This document shows, one piece after another, positions 6,883 through 13,417 of a stretch of DNA of 46,637 nucleotides. Each line of letters opens with the position of its first letter. The stretch's first letter is position 1. The position numbers were made by a program, and so were the translations under genes. The notes under the pieces are model-generated. The model was not told the origin of the DNA. It saw nothing but the letters and a program-made list of their open reading frames with translations, and searched no databases. Source of the DNA: Pseudomonas sp. (GTDB lineage: Bacteria; Pseudomonadota; Gammaproteobacteria; Pseudomonadales; Pseudomonadaceae); NCBI RefSeq assembly GCF_017744435.1, contig NZ_JAGIBG010000040.1, positions 1 to 46,637 on the forward strand. The letters run 5' to 3'.

Positions 6883-6891
6883 ATCGTAGCA
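6883..6891 (-). promoter_or_regulatory. Extended -10 element TGCTACGAT, paralogue A
   Basis: The minus-strand sequence TGCTACGAT fits an extended -10 (TGnTAnnnT) and lies about 26-34 bases before the start codon. Near-identical elements occur at the same distance before the other two paralogues (TGCTACGCT at 7917-7925, TGCTATCCT at 8242-8250), each followed by a TGGAGGA ribosome site. Confidence 0.5.
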
Positions 6892-6894
6892 GGC

Positions 6895-6915
6895 AATAAA
6901 GAACCGCCGAGGCGG
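6895..6915 (-). terminator. Intrinsic terminator after the LysE-type gene
   Basis: Minus strand CCGCC, TC, GGCGG are followed by TTCTTTATT. It separates the LysE-type gene from the promoter of the next small gene. Confidence 0.6.
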
Positions 6916-6953
6916 GATTTTGAGAATGACGGAGCAGTCAGCGACTTCGGTCT

Positions 6954-7583
6954 TCAGTGCGACTCGTGGCGCCGGTACAAGGTTAGGCCAAGTGCAAGCA
7001 TCCCTAACATCCCCGCGCAACTGCGGTTGATCCACTGCATCACCCGTGATGAGAACTTACGCATGGCATGGCGCCCGCCAATAGCGTAAATGCTCATCAT
7101 CACGCAGTCGATCAATGCACTGGTTACAGCCAGGATCACATACTGCAGGGCGAGTGGTTCTGAAGGCTGGATGAATTGCGGAAGGAAAGCCGAGAAGAAC
7201 AATAAGCCCTTTGGATTGGACAGCCCGACGAATAGAGCTCGCCGGAAAGCTGCTCGCCCCGTTGCGGCACTCTGCGTCCCCGCTTCGGACAGCGGGTGAG
7301 TGGGGGCACGCCAGAGAACCCAAGCCAAGTAGAGCAAATACGCAGCACCCATCCACTTAACCAGAGAGAACAACTGCTCCGAGGCTTGGAGCAGGGCGCC
7401 CAGACCGCATCCGACGGCACCAATAAGGATTAGGTCAGACAGAGCTGCACCTGCCATCCCGAAGGAAGCTACACGCATCCCGTTGGAGGCTCCGTTACTG
7501 AGCGCCAGGAGCATCGATGGTCCGGGCGTGATCATCACTGCGCTGACCGCAATGACGTAGAGAAAGAGCGTCGAGGCGTCCAT
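6954..7583 (-). CDS. LysE/RhtB family amino-acid exporter (209 aa)
   Basis: The N-terminus FLYVIAVSAVMITPGPSMLL carries the family signature (PGP-x-x-x-L) and is followed by SNGASNGMRVASFGMAGAAL, LGALLQASEQLFSLVKWMGA with AYLLYLAWVLWR, and GLSNPKGLLFFSAFLPQFIQ, the hallmark NPK-x-x-x-FF motif. Five or six transmembrane helices fit the usual length of about 205. ATG at 7583 is chosen; AGGAG lies about 11 bases upstream. Members export amino acids such as lysine or homoserine lactones. The gene is metabolic rather than viral, so it is a cargo gene. It follows the 7681-7890 gene on the same strand. Confidence 0.9.
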   Translation of the reverse strand: MDASTLFLYVIAVSAVMITPGPSMLLALSNGASNGMRVASFGMAGAALSDLILIGAVGCGLGALLQASEQLFSLVKWMGAAYLLYLAWVLWRAPTHPLSEAGTQSAATGRAAFRRALFVGLSNPKGLLFFSAFLPQFIQPSEPLALQYVILAVTSALIDCVMMSIYAIGGRHAMRKFSSRVMQWINRSCAGMLGMLALGLTLYRRHESH

Positions 7584-7680
7584 CCAATAAATGCTCCTGC
7601 GGTCATGTGAGTGCTTGCAAGACCGGCAATTTAACCTGGCGCTGACTCGGCGGGCAACGCTGCCGGGGCGAGGTCGCACC

Positions 7681-7890
7681 TCAATCGTTCATCAGCGTTG
7701 CAACGCCGCGGGTGATGAACTCCAGGTTGTCATCCAGCTTGGCCAGTGACTGGCGAATCTTGATCGACCCGTCGGCCGGCCCGTGAATCTGCTCGATCCA
7801 TTTGGAAAGCTCTTCGACGGCTTCAGCGATGGCGAGCTGGTTCTCGTTGAGCTTGTAGATGAGAGAAGGAATAAGGTCGTTGGTAGGCAT
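7681..7890 (-). CDS. Small helical phage protein, paralogue B (69 aa)
   Basis: The start at 7890 follows TGGAGGA. The product (MPTNDLIPSLIYKLNENQLA, then IAEAVEELSKWIEQIHGPAD, IRQSLAKLDDNLEFITRGVA) is helical and shares the KLN-E-N, A-V-EEL, W-I-E-Q and L-x-x-L-x-x-N positions with the 81-residue protein at 6612-6857. An extended -10 (7917-7925) precedes it. The LysE-type gene begins about 98 bases downstream and may be co-transcribed, since no hairpin separates them. Confidence 0.65.
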   Translation of the reverse strand: MPTNDLIPSLIYKLNENQLAIAEAVEELSKWIEQIHGPADGSIKIRQSLAKLDDNLEFITRGVATLMND

Positions 7891-7916
7891 GACGCGATCC
7901 TCCATGTGGCAAGGAA

Positions 7917-7925
7917 AGCGTAGCA
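7917..7925 (-). promoter_or_regulatory. Extended -10 element TGCTACGCT, paralogue B
   Basis: Minus-strand TGCTACGCT, followed by TTTCCT and then TGGAGGA, repeats the arrangement before paralogue A almost base for base. It lies directly after the terminator of paralogue C. Confidence 0.45.
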
Positions 7926-7930
7926 GGGAC

Positions 7931-7953
7931 AAAAAAGCCCGCCGAGGCGGGCT
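7931..7953 (-). terminator. Intrinsic terminator after paralogue C
   Basis: Minus strand AGCCCGCC, TC, GGCGGGCT followed by TTTTT: eight-base arms, a strong hairpin. Confidence 0.8.
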
Positions 7954-7994
7954 AATACCGAGCGCTGATATGGAGGGAGGAGCGCTCGGTGGGA

Positions 7995-8216
7995 TCAGTG
8001 CAGCCTGGTCTGGAAGTCCGAGTTGCTGCCGGCGCTCAAGCGGTCAATCTCAACCAGGGCTGCTTCAATTTGCTCCAGCGCCTCTGCAACTCTTTGAAGC
8101 GACCCTTCAGGGTATCCCTGAGACACTGGGGTTATCCCTTTCATGGAAGTGGCCAGCGCCAATTGAGCATCAGCCATTCGCGAAAGCAGAGATAAGGTTA
8201 GCTTGTCGGTGACCAT
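7995..8216 (-). CDS. Small helical phage protein, paralogue C (73 aa)
   Basis: The start at 8216 follows TGGAGGA. The product (MVTDKLTLSLLSRMADAQLA, later LQRVAEALEQIEAALVEIDR) is helical and keeps the L-x-x-R-x-x-x-x-Q-L-A-x-A layout and a late coiled-coil, like its two relatives downstream. It is the most divergent of the three. Its own extended -10 (8242-8250) and terminator (7931-7953) make it an independent unit. Confidence 0.6.
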   Translation of the reverse strand: MVTDKLTLSLLSRMADAQLALATSMKGITPVSQGYPEGSLQRVAEALEQIEAALVEIDRLSAGSNSDFQTRLH

Positions 8217-8241
8217 GGCTGGATCCTCCAGAGGTCATGAC

Positions 8242-8250
8242 AGGATAGCA
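8242..8250 (-). promoter_or_regulatory. Extended -10 element TGCTATCCT, paralogue C
   Basis: Minus-strand TGCTATCCT, the third copy of the extended -10 motif, placed as in the other two units. A looser hairpin with AGCCCAG/CTGGGCT-like arms (about 8258-8281) lies just upstream and may end an upstream transcript. Confidence 0.4.
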
Positions 8251-8355
8251 GGCAGCAAAAAGCCCAGTTCTAGGCCTGGCTCTCTGTAGATTGTGCCAAA
8301 TCCATTTGGCTTTGCCATATTGGTCGGGCTGCGTTACGGCAGTGTGAAAGGCATG

Positions 8356-8376
8356 AAAAAGCCCGCAGTGGCGGGC
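8356..8376 (-). terminator. Intrinsic terminator after the 264-residue gene
   Basis: Minus strand GCCCGC, CACT, GCGGGC followed by TTTTT, starting seven bases past the stop at 8383. It closes the cI-linked leftward group. Confidence 0.8.
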
Positions 8377-8382
8377 TTGTGG

Positions 8383-9177
8383 TTAGGATGCGACATCAAG
8401 TGTGTCATGCAAAGCTTTCACTACGTATAGTATCGGCTTGCCATCTACCGTCTCTACCTGCACATCTACGATAAAAGCTTTGTGGTAGATGTTCGTTTCG
8501 TTGATCACCATGCGGTTTTTCAGATCGTCAGTGCCGAAAAGAACTTTGACCGGATCAGGGGATATGCTTTCGATCCGAGCCTTGTCGCCGGTTTTATTCT
8601 TTAGTTCATTGCGAGTTTGGAACCACTTCAGCGCAACAAAATGGTGGTCGCCTGTCATCGTTTCCTTTGGCTGTGGAGTCATGTGTCGATGCAGGAAATT
8701 CTGGGCTGCGTTGGCTTCCATCGCGCCCATCGAGATATTGACTGTTACGCCCTGGTGAAAATTCATCACGCCAATGTTCATTTGGGCCCCCTGATCCTTA
8801 GCTGTCGGCTCCATGATCTTGACGATATTTTTTAGCGTATTCTGCTCATCGGCAAGCGTGGGTTTTGAGCCGAGTTTACCTAAAGACCAGTCAAATATCG
8901 CCTTAAGATAATCCGCGTACTCGCCGATTGACTTCGCCACATCGAGCAAGGGAAGAATTCCGACGGCATACGGCACAAGCTCGTTGATTATGCTTCCGCT
9001 ACGAATTTCTTGGACATACATTTGTGTTGCTGCACTGTCCTCTGGGGACTCGAATGCCGCCAAGTACAACCTGTACTCGCGGGCCAAGGCCTGCAGGCTT
9101 TCTGTGTAGTCATCTACGGCAACTGGGAGGACATTTTTCAGCTCGAAATGCAGCCTATTCTCTGGCGTGACATCCAT
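8383..9177 (-). CDS. Unknown protein in the rex position next to cI (264 aa)
   Basis: ATG at 9177 follows AAGGA. The protein starts MDVTPENRLHFELKNVLPVA and has a helical N-terminal half (YTESLQALAREYRLYLAAFE), a central hydrophobic stretch (INELVPYAVGILPLLDVAKS), a segment with MNIGVMNFHQGVTVNISMGA, and a beta-rich C-terminus (KAFIVDVQVETVDGKPILYV). No known domain is recognised. It is relatively AT-rich and lies downstream of cI and of a two-span membrane protein, all leftward, ending at a strong terminator. This mirrors lambda cI-rexA-rexB in layout (soluble protein plus membrane protein in the lysogenic transcript). A lysogen-expressed exclusion or defence role is an inference from position only. 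Confidence 0.6.
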   Translation of the reverse strand: MDVTPENRLHFELKNVLPVAVDDYTESLQALAREYRLYLAAFESPEDSAATQMYVQEIRSGSIINELVPYAVGILPLLDVAKSIGEYADYLKAIFDWSLGKLGSKPTLADEQNTLKNIVKIMEPTAKDQGAQMNIGVMNFHQGVTVNISMGAMEANAAQNFLHRHMTPQPKETMTGDHHFVALKWFQTRNELKNKTGDKARIESISPDPVKVLFGTDDLKNRMVINETNIYHKAFIVDVQVETVDGKPILYVVKALHDTLDVAS

Positions 9178-9234
9178 GTACTCTGCTTCCTTTTATGTGG
9201 AAAATAACGTGCGCCACACACTGGCAGCGCTAGA

Positions 9235-9337
9235 TTACTCGCATCCTCTCCGCTCAATCCGCCCCACCTTCACCTCACCCCCATACCCCGCCAACCGATC
9301 CAGCCAGCCTGCATCACCTGGCAGATCCTGATCACTG
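9235..9337 (-). pseudogene. Possible remnant of a small gene
   Basis: Leftward in this stretch an open frame reads DQDLPGDAGWLDRLAGYGGE, then VKVGRIERRGCE and a stop at 9235. It has protein-like composition but no ATG, GTG or ribosome site in frame, and an in-frame stop lies close upstream. It may be the tail of a lost gene. Otherwise 9178-9331 shows only this. Confidence 0.25.
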
Positions 9338-9547
9338 CGCCCGATACAAGTGGTTCAGTATGATCAGCTCAATCACAACTACAAGGACGCAGATTGCGAT
9401 GAACCCTGGGCTGAAGACCCGCTTTCGATTGGATGAACCTGCGCCCAGGCTAGACACGTCCGCGCCATCGGATACCGCTACGAGGAGTGCCAACAAGGCA
9501 TAGATCCACGCTTTACCCCAGAAACCACGCTCTCGCCACTGAGTCAT
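9332..9547 (-). CDS. Small two-span membrane protein next to cI (71 aa)
   Basis: The sequence MTQWRERGFWGKAWIYALLA, then LLVAVSDGADVSS, a basic SNRKR loop and FIAICVLVVVIELIILNHLY predict two transmembrane helices joined by a periplasmic or cytoplasmic loop. It is leftward, 85 bases after cI and 150 bases before the 264-residue gene. It could be the membrane partner of that protein in a rex-like exclusion module, but this is inferred from arrangement only. Confidence 0.55.
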   Translation of the reverse strand: MTQWRERGFWGKAWIYALLALLVAVSDGADVSSLGAGSSNRKRVFSPGFIAICVLVVVIELIILNHLYRAQ

Positions 9548-9632
9548 CCGTAACCGTCCACCGTCCTAATTCAGAGTCTTCTATGGCTTAGCTTTGATGG
9601 TTAGTCTTGGCTGGGCTTGGTTAGGGGCATAG

Positions 9633-10367
9633 CTAGAAGCTCCGGCCAGTCCACCAGTAAATGATCTGCGCCAGGACTGTGATGTCGGTCTCACGACCAC
9701 CTGGCACCTCGATCGGCGGATACTGTCCGTTGTCCGAGATGATCGTCAGGCCGTCCAGGCCGCGCTGGATGCGCTTGATCTGTAGCTTCCCACGCATCAG
9801 GAAGAAGTAGATTGCATCGTCCTCAACTGAGGTGATCCCAGCGTCCACCAGAACAGCATCCCCGCTACGGATCGTCGGAGCCATGCTGTCACCTCGTCCG
9901 GAGATCAGCTTGAGGTTCTCTAGCTTGGTGTAGGTGAGGTTCTGACGTACCCAGTTCGCATCCAGGCTCATATGCTCAACAACCATGTTGATATCAGGCG
10001 GCACCGAGCCAGGGCCCATCGAGCCCTCAACGTCGTAGCGCGGAACGTCAACCAGGCTGCGGTAGCTTTTGATCTTTTGGGCTAGCGGGGCGGGTAGGCC
10101 TTCGATGCTGACTGTGTCGGAAGTCAACTCGAGAGGCGCATCTAGCCCATACCGCGGCACGCCGAATGCCTCTTCAATCTCCCTTGCAAAGCTCTCGCCT
10201 ATTGTCTTCGATCCCGGGCTTTCAGGGGATGCGAGGCAGCGGGATATGAAATTCTGTGGCTTCCCTAGCTTAATTGCCAGGCGCGACTGAGCCCCACGGA
10301 TGCCAGCGCCGTACTCCCGATCCATCAACTTCTGCAGGTTGTGCCTGCGCACGTCACGTAATTCCAT
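9633..10367 (-). CDS. cI: CI-type repressor: HTH plus S24/LexA-like peptidase domain (244 aa)
   Basis: The N-terminal region (RRHNLQKLMDRE, then AQSRLAIKLGKPQNFISRCL) is a phage-repressor HTH; the C-terminal region (LISGRGDSMAPTIRSGDAVL, VEDDAIYFFLMRGKLQIKRI) is the S24 peptidase fold with the catalytic Ser of GDSM and the Lys of LQIKR. RecA-stimulated self-cleavage would link induction to DNA damage. A canonical Ala-Gly cleavage pair is not obvious; the linker has EGSMGPG. ATG at 10367 is chosen because the frame opening at 10409 and an ATG at 10388 overlap the operators; 10388 (GGAAAG upstream) remains possible. It binds the TTACC-N4-GGTAA sites on its right and probably those at pL. Confidence 0.9.
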   Translation of the reverse strand: MELRDVRRHNLQKLMDREYGAGIRGAQSRLAIKLGKPQNFISRCLASPESPGSKTIGESFAREIEEAFGVPRYGLDAPLELTSDTVSIEGLPAPLAQKIKSYRSLVDVPRYDVEGSMGPGSVPPDINMVVEHMSLDANWVRQNLTYTKLENLKLISGRGDSMAPTIRSGDAVLVDAGITSVEDDAIYFFLMRGKLQIKRIQRGLDGLTIISDNGQYPPIEVPGGRETDITVLAQIIYWWTGRSF

Positions 10368-10387
10368 TGCGCGATTCTCTATGGGCA

Positions 10388-10440
10388 TTACTTTCCGGTA
10401 AATGACCATGTGGTATTGATAAAAAGTTACCGAGCGGTAA
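10388..10440. promoter_or_regulatory. Right operator region with three repressor sites
   Basis: Three sites with the TTACC-N4-GGTAA plan lie between cI and cro: TTACTTTCCGGTAA (10388-10401), TGACCATGTGGTAT (10403-10416) and TTACCGAGCGGTAA (10427-10440), the last nearly perfect. Spacing is 15 and 24 bp centre to centre. The arrangement is that of a lambda-type OR with graded sites; the strongest looking site sits inside pR. The left operators at 6074-6114 share the core. Confidence 0.75.
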
Positions 10441-10443
10441 TAC
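10416..10443 (+). promoter_or_regulatory. Putative rightward early promoter pR
   Basis: TTGATA (10416-10421), a 16-base spacer and TAATAC (10438-10443) form a good sigma70 promoter reading into cro. The operator at 10427-10440 fills the spacer and touches the -10, so repressor binding would exclude RNA polymerase. Confidence 0.7.
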
Positions 10444-10469
10444 TCGGTGCATCACAGAGGAGATTCGTG

Positions 10470-10703
10470 ATGCGAACCAAGCACACCAAGCTGTTGGAGT
10501 GGCTGAAAACCGCCTCGGACGCGGACGTTAAGAAAACCGGCACTACCCGTGGCTACCTAAAGCAGATTGCCTACGGTAATAAACAAGCGTCGGCGATGCT
10601 TGCTTCTGCCCTTGAGCGCGTGAGCTACGGGCTTCTGACCCGTAAATCTCTGCGCCCAGAGGACTGGGACGTGATCTGGCCTGAGCTGCAGTGGGTGGCC
10701 TGA
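10470..10703 (+). CDS. cro: Cro-like regulator, YdaS/Cro type (77 aa)
   Basis: GAGGAG before ATG at 10470 sets the start. The sequence MRTKHTKLLEWLKTASDADV, then KKTGTTRGYLKQIAYGNKQA and SAMLASALERVSYGLLTRKS is an HTH of the YdaS/Cro kind, in which the recognition helix is TRGYLKQIAYG. It lies divergent from cI and is the first gene after pR, the cro position. It should bind the same operators and turn down cI. The role rests on location and fold. Confidence 0.8.
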   Translation: MRTKHTKLLEWLKTASDADVKKTGTTRGYLKQIAYGNKQASAMLASALERVSYGLLTRKSLRPEDWDVIWPELQWVA

Positions 10704-10705
10704 TC

Positions 10706-11017
10706 ATGTCTGAGAGCCAATTAAGCCTCAGCGAAGGCGATATCGCCCGAGAGATCGAGACCCTGATCTTGCATCGGGTTGCACAGGTCAGCCAAAAGCG
10801 CATTGCCCTGGAAACGGGTTGCAGTGAGTCGACCGTATCGCGCTGGAATGATGGCGAGTACCAGCGCTGGGCGAAGGTCCAGGCCATGCTGGGCTTGCGG
10901 GTAGTTCCACAGACTGCTGTGGTCGTGACCGCCGAGTATCTGTCCGCACTTGAAACCATGGCCCGGATCGGCCTCAAGGCCGAGAAGAAGCGGCCCGGCC
11001 CGTTGGGGTGGGACTGA
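10706..11017 (+). CDS. cII: CII-like transcriptional activator (103 aa)
   Basis: The region EIETLILHRVAQVSQKRIAL, ETGCSESTVSRWNDGEYQRW and KVQAMLGL lines up with lambda CII: a short first helix, an HTH with S-x-x-SRW, then W-x-K-x-x-x-x-L. Length is close to CII (97 aa). The start at 10706 lies three bases after the cro stop with a weak ribosome site, as expected for coupled translation. CII would activate lysogeny promoters (pRE-like). The C-terminal tail EKKRPGPLGWD is basic. Confidence 0.75.
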   Translation: MSESQLSLSEGDIAREIETLILHRVAQVSQKRIALETGCSESTVSRWNDGEYQRWAKVQAMLGLRVVPQTAVVVTAEYLSALETMARIGLKAEKKRPGPLGWD

Positions 11018-11018
11018 C

Positions 11019-12002
11019 ATGCAGTTCACCGTCACGATCAACCAGGCGAAGGCGCTCGACTGGGGTTTGAACGCCCAGCAGGCGCTGCTGTTCGCGTTCG
11101 TCTACGAGTGCCCAAGCTGGGCCAAGTTGGTCAAGACGGACAAAGGCGATTTCTACGCCTTGAGCAAGGCGAAGATTGTCGAGGAACTGCCGCTGCTCAC
11201 CGACAAGCCGGATACTGCGTATCGCCTGCTGAAGGCGATTGCAGGCGCCGGCCTGATCAACCTTTCCAGCACCAACAACATCACCCTGGTGCAGCTAACT
11301 GCCAAGGGCAAGGAGTGGAACAAGAAGCTCGACGGGTCGGAAAAATATCCGACCAAGAAAGATAAGGTCGGAAAAAAATCCGAGCCTGTACCTCGGGAAA
11401 AAATCCGATCAGGGTCGGAAAAATCTCCGAGCAAGGTCGGAAAAAAATCCGAGCCTGGGTCGGAAAAATCTCCGACAAATCAGGATACCAGTAATCAGGA
11501 TACCAATCAGGGTACCAGTCACAGTGTGCAGGACGTCCCGGCTGCGCCGTCGCAACCTGCCGGGCTGACCTTGGTTTCGTCCGATGCGCCGCGCTGCGAA
11601 ATCCCAGCCGACATGCCAGGGCCGAAAGATCCATCCTGCAAAACCTTCAAGGCCTGGGCCAACTACGCCATGGCCTACCGCAGCCGCCATGGGGCATGGC
11701 CAGTTTGGAACGCGAAGGCTGGCGGCCAGATCGGCCAGTTAGTGGACCGCCTCGGTATCGACGTTGCCCACCACGTCGCCGCGTACTTCGTCCGGATCAA
11801 CGACAGCAAGCTGGTCAACCGCCTGCATAGCCTTGGCGACCTGCTCCAGAACGCCGAGGCCTACCACACCCAGTGGGTCACCAATCGCCAGATGACTGGC
11901 ACCACTGCCCGCCAGATCGAGCAAACCCAAGCCAACTACAGCGCCGCCGAGCAGGCCTTGGAAGCGCTTCGAGCCAAGAGGGCTGCAACCCATGCTGAGT
12001 GA
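11019..12002 (+). CDS. Replication initiator, lambda O-like (327 aa)
   Basis: The N-terminal ~110 residues (MQFTVTINQAKALDWGLNAQ, then LSKAKIVEELPLLTDKPDTA and YRLLKAIAGAGLINLSSTNN) form a winged-helix domain. A low-complexity linker follows with repeats of the type VGKKSEP and GSEKSPT (about residues 106-155), encoded by six iterons. The C-terminal part (KTFKAWANYAMAYRSRHGAW, then KLVNRLHSLGDLLQNAEAYH) is a DnaT/primosomal-like domain. As in lambda O, the N-terminal domain would bind the iterons lying within its own gene and start replication from there. The start is ATG at 11019, overlapping the cII end region closely. The next gene overlaps its end by 11 bases. Confidence 0.75.
   Translation: MQFTVTINQAKALDWGLNAQQALLFAFVYECPSWAKLVKTDKGDFYALSKAKIVEELPLLTDKPDTAYRLLKAIAGAGLINLSSTNNITLVQLTAKGKEWNKKLDGSEKYPTKKDKVGKKSEPVPREKIRSGSEKSPSKVGKKSEPGSEKSPTNQDTSNQDTNQGTSHSVQDVPAAPSQPAGLTLVSSDAPRCEIPADMPGPKDPSCKTFKAWANYAMAYRSRHGAWPVWNAKAGGQIGQLVDRLGIDVAHHVAAYFVRINDSKLVNRLHSLGDLLQNAEAYHTQWVTNRQMTGTTARQIEQTQANYSAAEQALEALRAKRAATHAE
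11335..11477. repeat. Replication origin candidate: six ~20-bp iterons inside the O-like gene
   Basis: Copies start at 11335, 11366, 11391, 11413, 11435 and 11458. Examples are GGTCGGAAAAATATCCGACC (11335), GGTCGGAAAAAAATCCGAGC (11366 and 11435) and GGTCGGAAAAATCTCCGAGC (11413). Each is an inverted repeat of GGTCGGA/TCCGAcC around an A-rich centre; the copy at 11391 is the most degenerate. Spacing settles at 22-23 bp, two helical turns, for the last four. This matches the structure of lambda ori, where O-binding inverted repeats lie inside gene O. Confidence 0.85.
11478..11517. repeat. Three direct repeats AATCAGGRTACCA next to the iterons
   Basis: AATCAGGATACCA (11478-11490), AATCAGGATACCA (11493-11505) and AATCAGGGTACCA (11505-11517) follow the last iteron directly. 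They are translated as NQDT/NQGT repeats. They are more AT-balanced than the gene and sit where lambda ori has its AT-rich unwinding region, so they may be an unwinding element or binding sites for a second protein. Confidence 0.65.
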
Positions 12003-12795
12003 AGACCAGCAAGACCAACTGCTGCTTTCCTTGTTCGCCACCGCTGAGGTGATGGGCCAGCAGCTCACCCAGGGCGCTGCGCTGCTGATGGTCGAGGACC
12101 TGCGCGAGTACAGCGAAGGCGTGCTGACTGATGCGCTCCGCACTTGTCGGCGTGAAGGTGGTCGTCTGACCGTAGCCGCGATTCTCAAGCACGCTCAGGC
12201 CGCTGATGGACACCCCGGCAAGGACGAAGCCTGGGCTATCGCGCTATCGGCCAGCGATGAAAGCGAAACGGTGGTGATGACTGCCGAGATATGTCAAGCC
12301 ATGACCGCGTCAAGCCCTGTGCTCGAGGCTGGCGACAAGGTTGGCGCCCGCATGGCCTTCATGAGCGCCTATGAGCGCTTAGTTGTCGCCGCCAGGGCTG
12401 AGGCGCTCACGGCCAAGTGGGAAGTTTCTCTGGGCTATGACCCGGCCCGCCGAGTCACCGCTATCGAGTCTGCGGTGCGCTCGAAGCTGATCAGCCAGGA
12501 GGCGGGAGCCAAGCATCTGGCTCACCTGAGAATTGCTCCTGCCACTGAGGATGGCCACGCCATAGCAGGCCTGATCACTGGTGAGGTGCGAACCAAGACC
12601 AGCCCCAAGGTCCGCGAAAAGCTCGCCGAGGTCCGCTGCATCATCAAGGCCGCCCAGGCCAAGAAAGATCGCAAGCGCACCAAGGAAGCGCAGCGCCACC
12701 GAGTCGATACCTACCTGCGTAAGCGGCAGACACGCGCCGCCATCGCTCAGTTGAACATCAAGCGCGCCGGGCAGTCAGCCGGGGAGGGTGTGTGA
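11992..12795 (+). CDS. Replication protein P-like / helicase-loader position (267 aa)
   Basis: The gene overlaps the O-like stop by 11 bases and fills the P position. The N-terminal part (QLLLSLFATAEVMGQQLTQG, then LMVEDLREYSEGVLTDALRT and GGRLTVAAILKHAQ) resembles the N-terminal domain of phage replication proteins that contact the host helicase. The C-terminus is strongly basic (KAAQAKKDRKRTKEAQRHRV). No P-loop is visible, so it is not a DnaC-type ATPase. Loader function is inferred from position and the N-terminal pattern. Confidence 0.6.
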   Translation: MLSEDQQDQLLLSLFATAEVMGQQLTQGAALLMVEDLREYSEGVLTDALRTCRREGGRLTVAAILKHAQAADGHPGKDEAWAIALSASDESETVVMTAEICQAMTASSPVLEAGDKVGARMAFMSAYERLVVAARAEALTAKWEVSLGYDPARRVTAIESAVRSKLISQEAGAKHLAHLRIAPATEDGHAIAGLITGEVRTKTSPKVREKLAEVRCIIKAAQAKKDRKRTKEAQRHRVDTYLRKRQTRAAIAQLNIKRAGQSAGEGV

Positions 12796-12950
12796 TGAAT
12801 TCCCTGTGGCTGGCCTTCGTCTTTGCGCTTGGCGTGCTCGGCGGATGGGTTGGCGCTCCCGATAGCATCAAGAACGACTGCGACCGTATCGACGGCTTCT
12901 ACATCGGCAACACGACCTACAACTGCACCATCGGGAGGGCCAGGCCATGA
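12795..12950 (+). CDS. Small exported or membrane protein (51 aa)
   Basis: From ATG at 12795 (overlapping the previous stop, TGATG) the product reads MNSLWLAFVFALGVLGGWVG, then APDSIKNDCDRIDGFYIGNT and TYNCTIGRARP. It has one hydrophobic N-terminal segment and two cysteines in the following domain. Its stop overlaps the next start (ATGA). A guard GGGAGG sits before the next gene. The function is unknown. Confidence 0.6.
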   Translation: MNSLWLAFVFALGVLGGWVGAPDSIKNDCDRIDGFYIGNTTYNCTIGRARP

Positions 12951-13417
12951 CCGAGAAGATCAGCGTGAACTGCCAGGCCAAGCTGTCCGAGGCTGTCACC
13001 ATGCTCACCGGCATGTTCCGCGAGAAGAGATTTGTCGTGGTGAGCATGCGCCCGGGCAAGGACCGAACCCTGGACCAAAATGCTCTGTGGTTCGCATTCT
13101 ACAAGCGCATCTCCGAGATGACCCAGATAGGCGACGCATCGGACGCTCGCAAGTACTGCAAGCTGCACCACGGCGTGCAGATCCTGCTGAACGAGGATCA
13201 GGACTTCCAGGCGGCCTGGTACCGCGTCATGCGCCACCTCTCCTACGAGGAGAAGCTGGACATGATGGGCGACTGCAAGCTGTTCGGCCCGGACGGCATG
13301 CCGGTGACTAGCCTGTTCAATCGTACCCAGGGCATTGCCTACACCGAGCGGGTGGTGGCGGACTTCTCGGCCCGTGGCGTTGTGTTCAGCGATCTGCTTG
13401 GGGAGGTTGCGGCGTGA
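12947..13417 (+). CDS. NinB-like recombination-region protein (156 aa)
   Basis: Phage nin-region location and a RTLDQNALWFAFYKRISEMT motif recall NinB/YbcN proteins, which carry R-x-x-x-QN-x-x-x-W and bind single-stranded DNA in recombination. The rest (ASDARKYCKLHHGVQILLNE, YRVMRHLSYEEKLDMMGDCK, SLFNRTQGIAYTERVVADFS) is not clearly NinB-like, so the assignment is tentative. ATG at 12947 overlaps the upstream stop; the stop overlaps the ninG start (13414). Confidence 0.5.
   Translation: MTEKISVNCQAKLSEAVTMLTGMFREKRFVVVSMRPGKDRTLDQNALWFAFYKRISEMTQIGDASDARKYCKLHHGVQILLNEDQDFQAAWYRVMRHLSYEEKLDMMGDCKLFGPDGMPVTSLFNRTQGIAYTERVVADFSARGVVFSDLLGEVAA

Noticed and set aside
11335..11517. CRISPR array in the repetitive stretch of the O-like gene
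   Set aside because: Repeats are about 20 bp with only 2-11 bp between them, lie inside a coding frame and are inverted repeats; this is an iteron origin.
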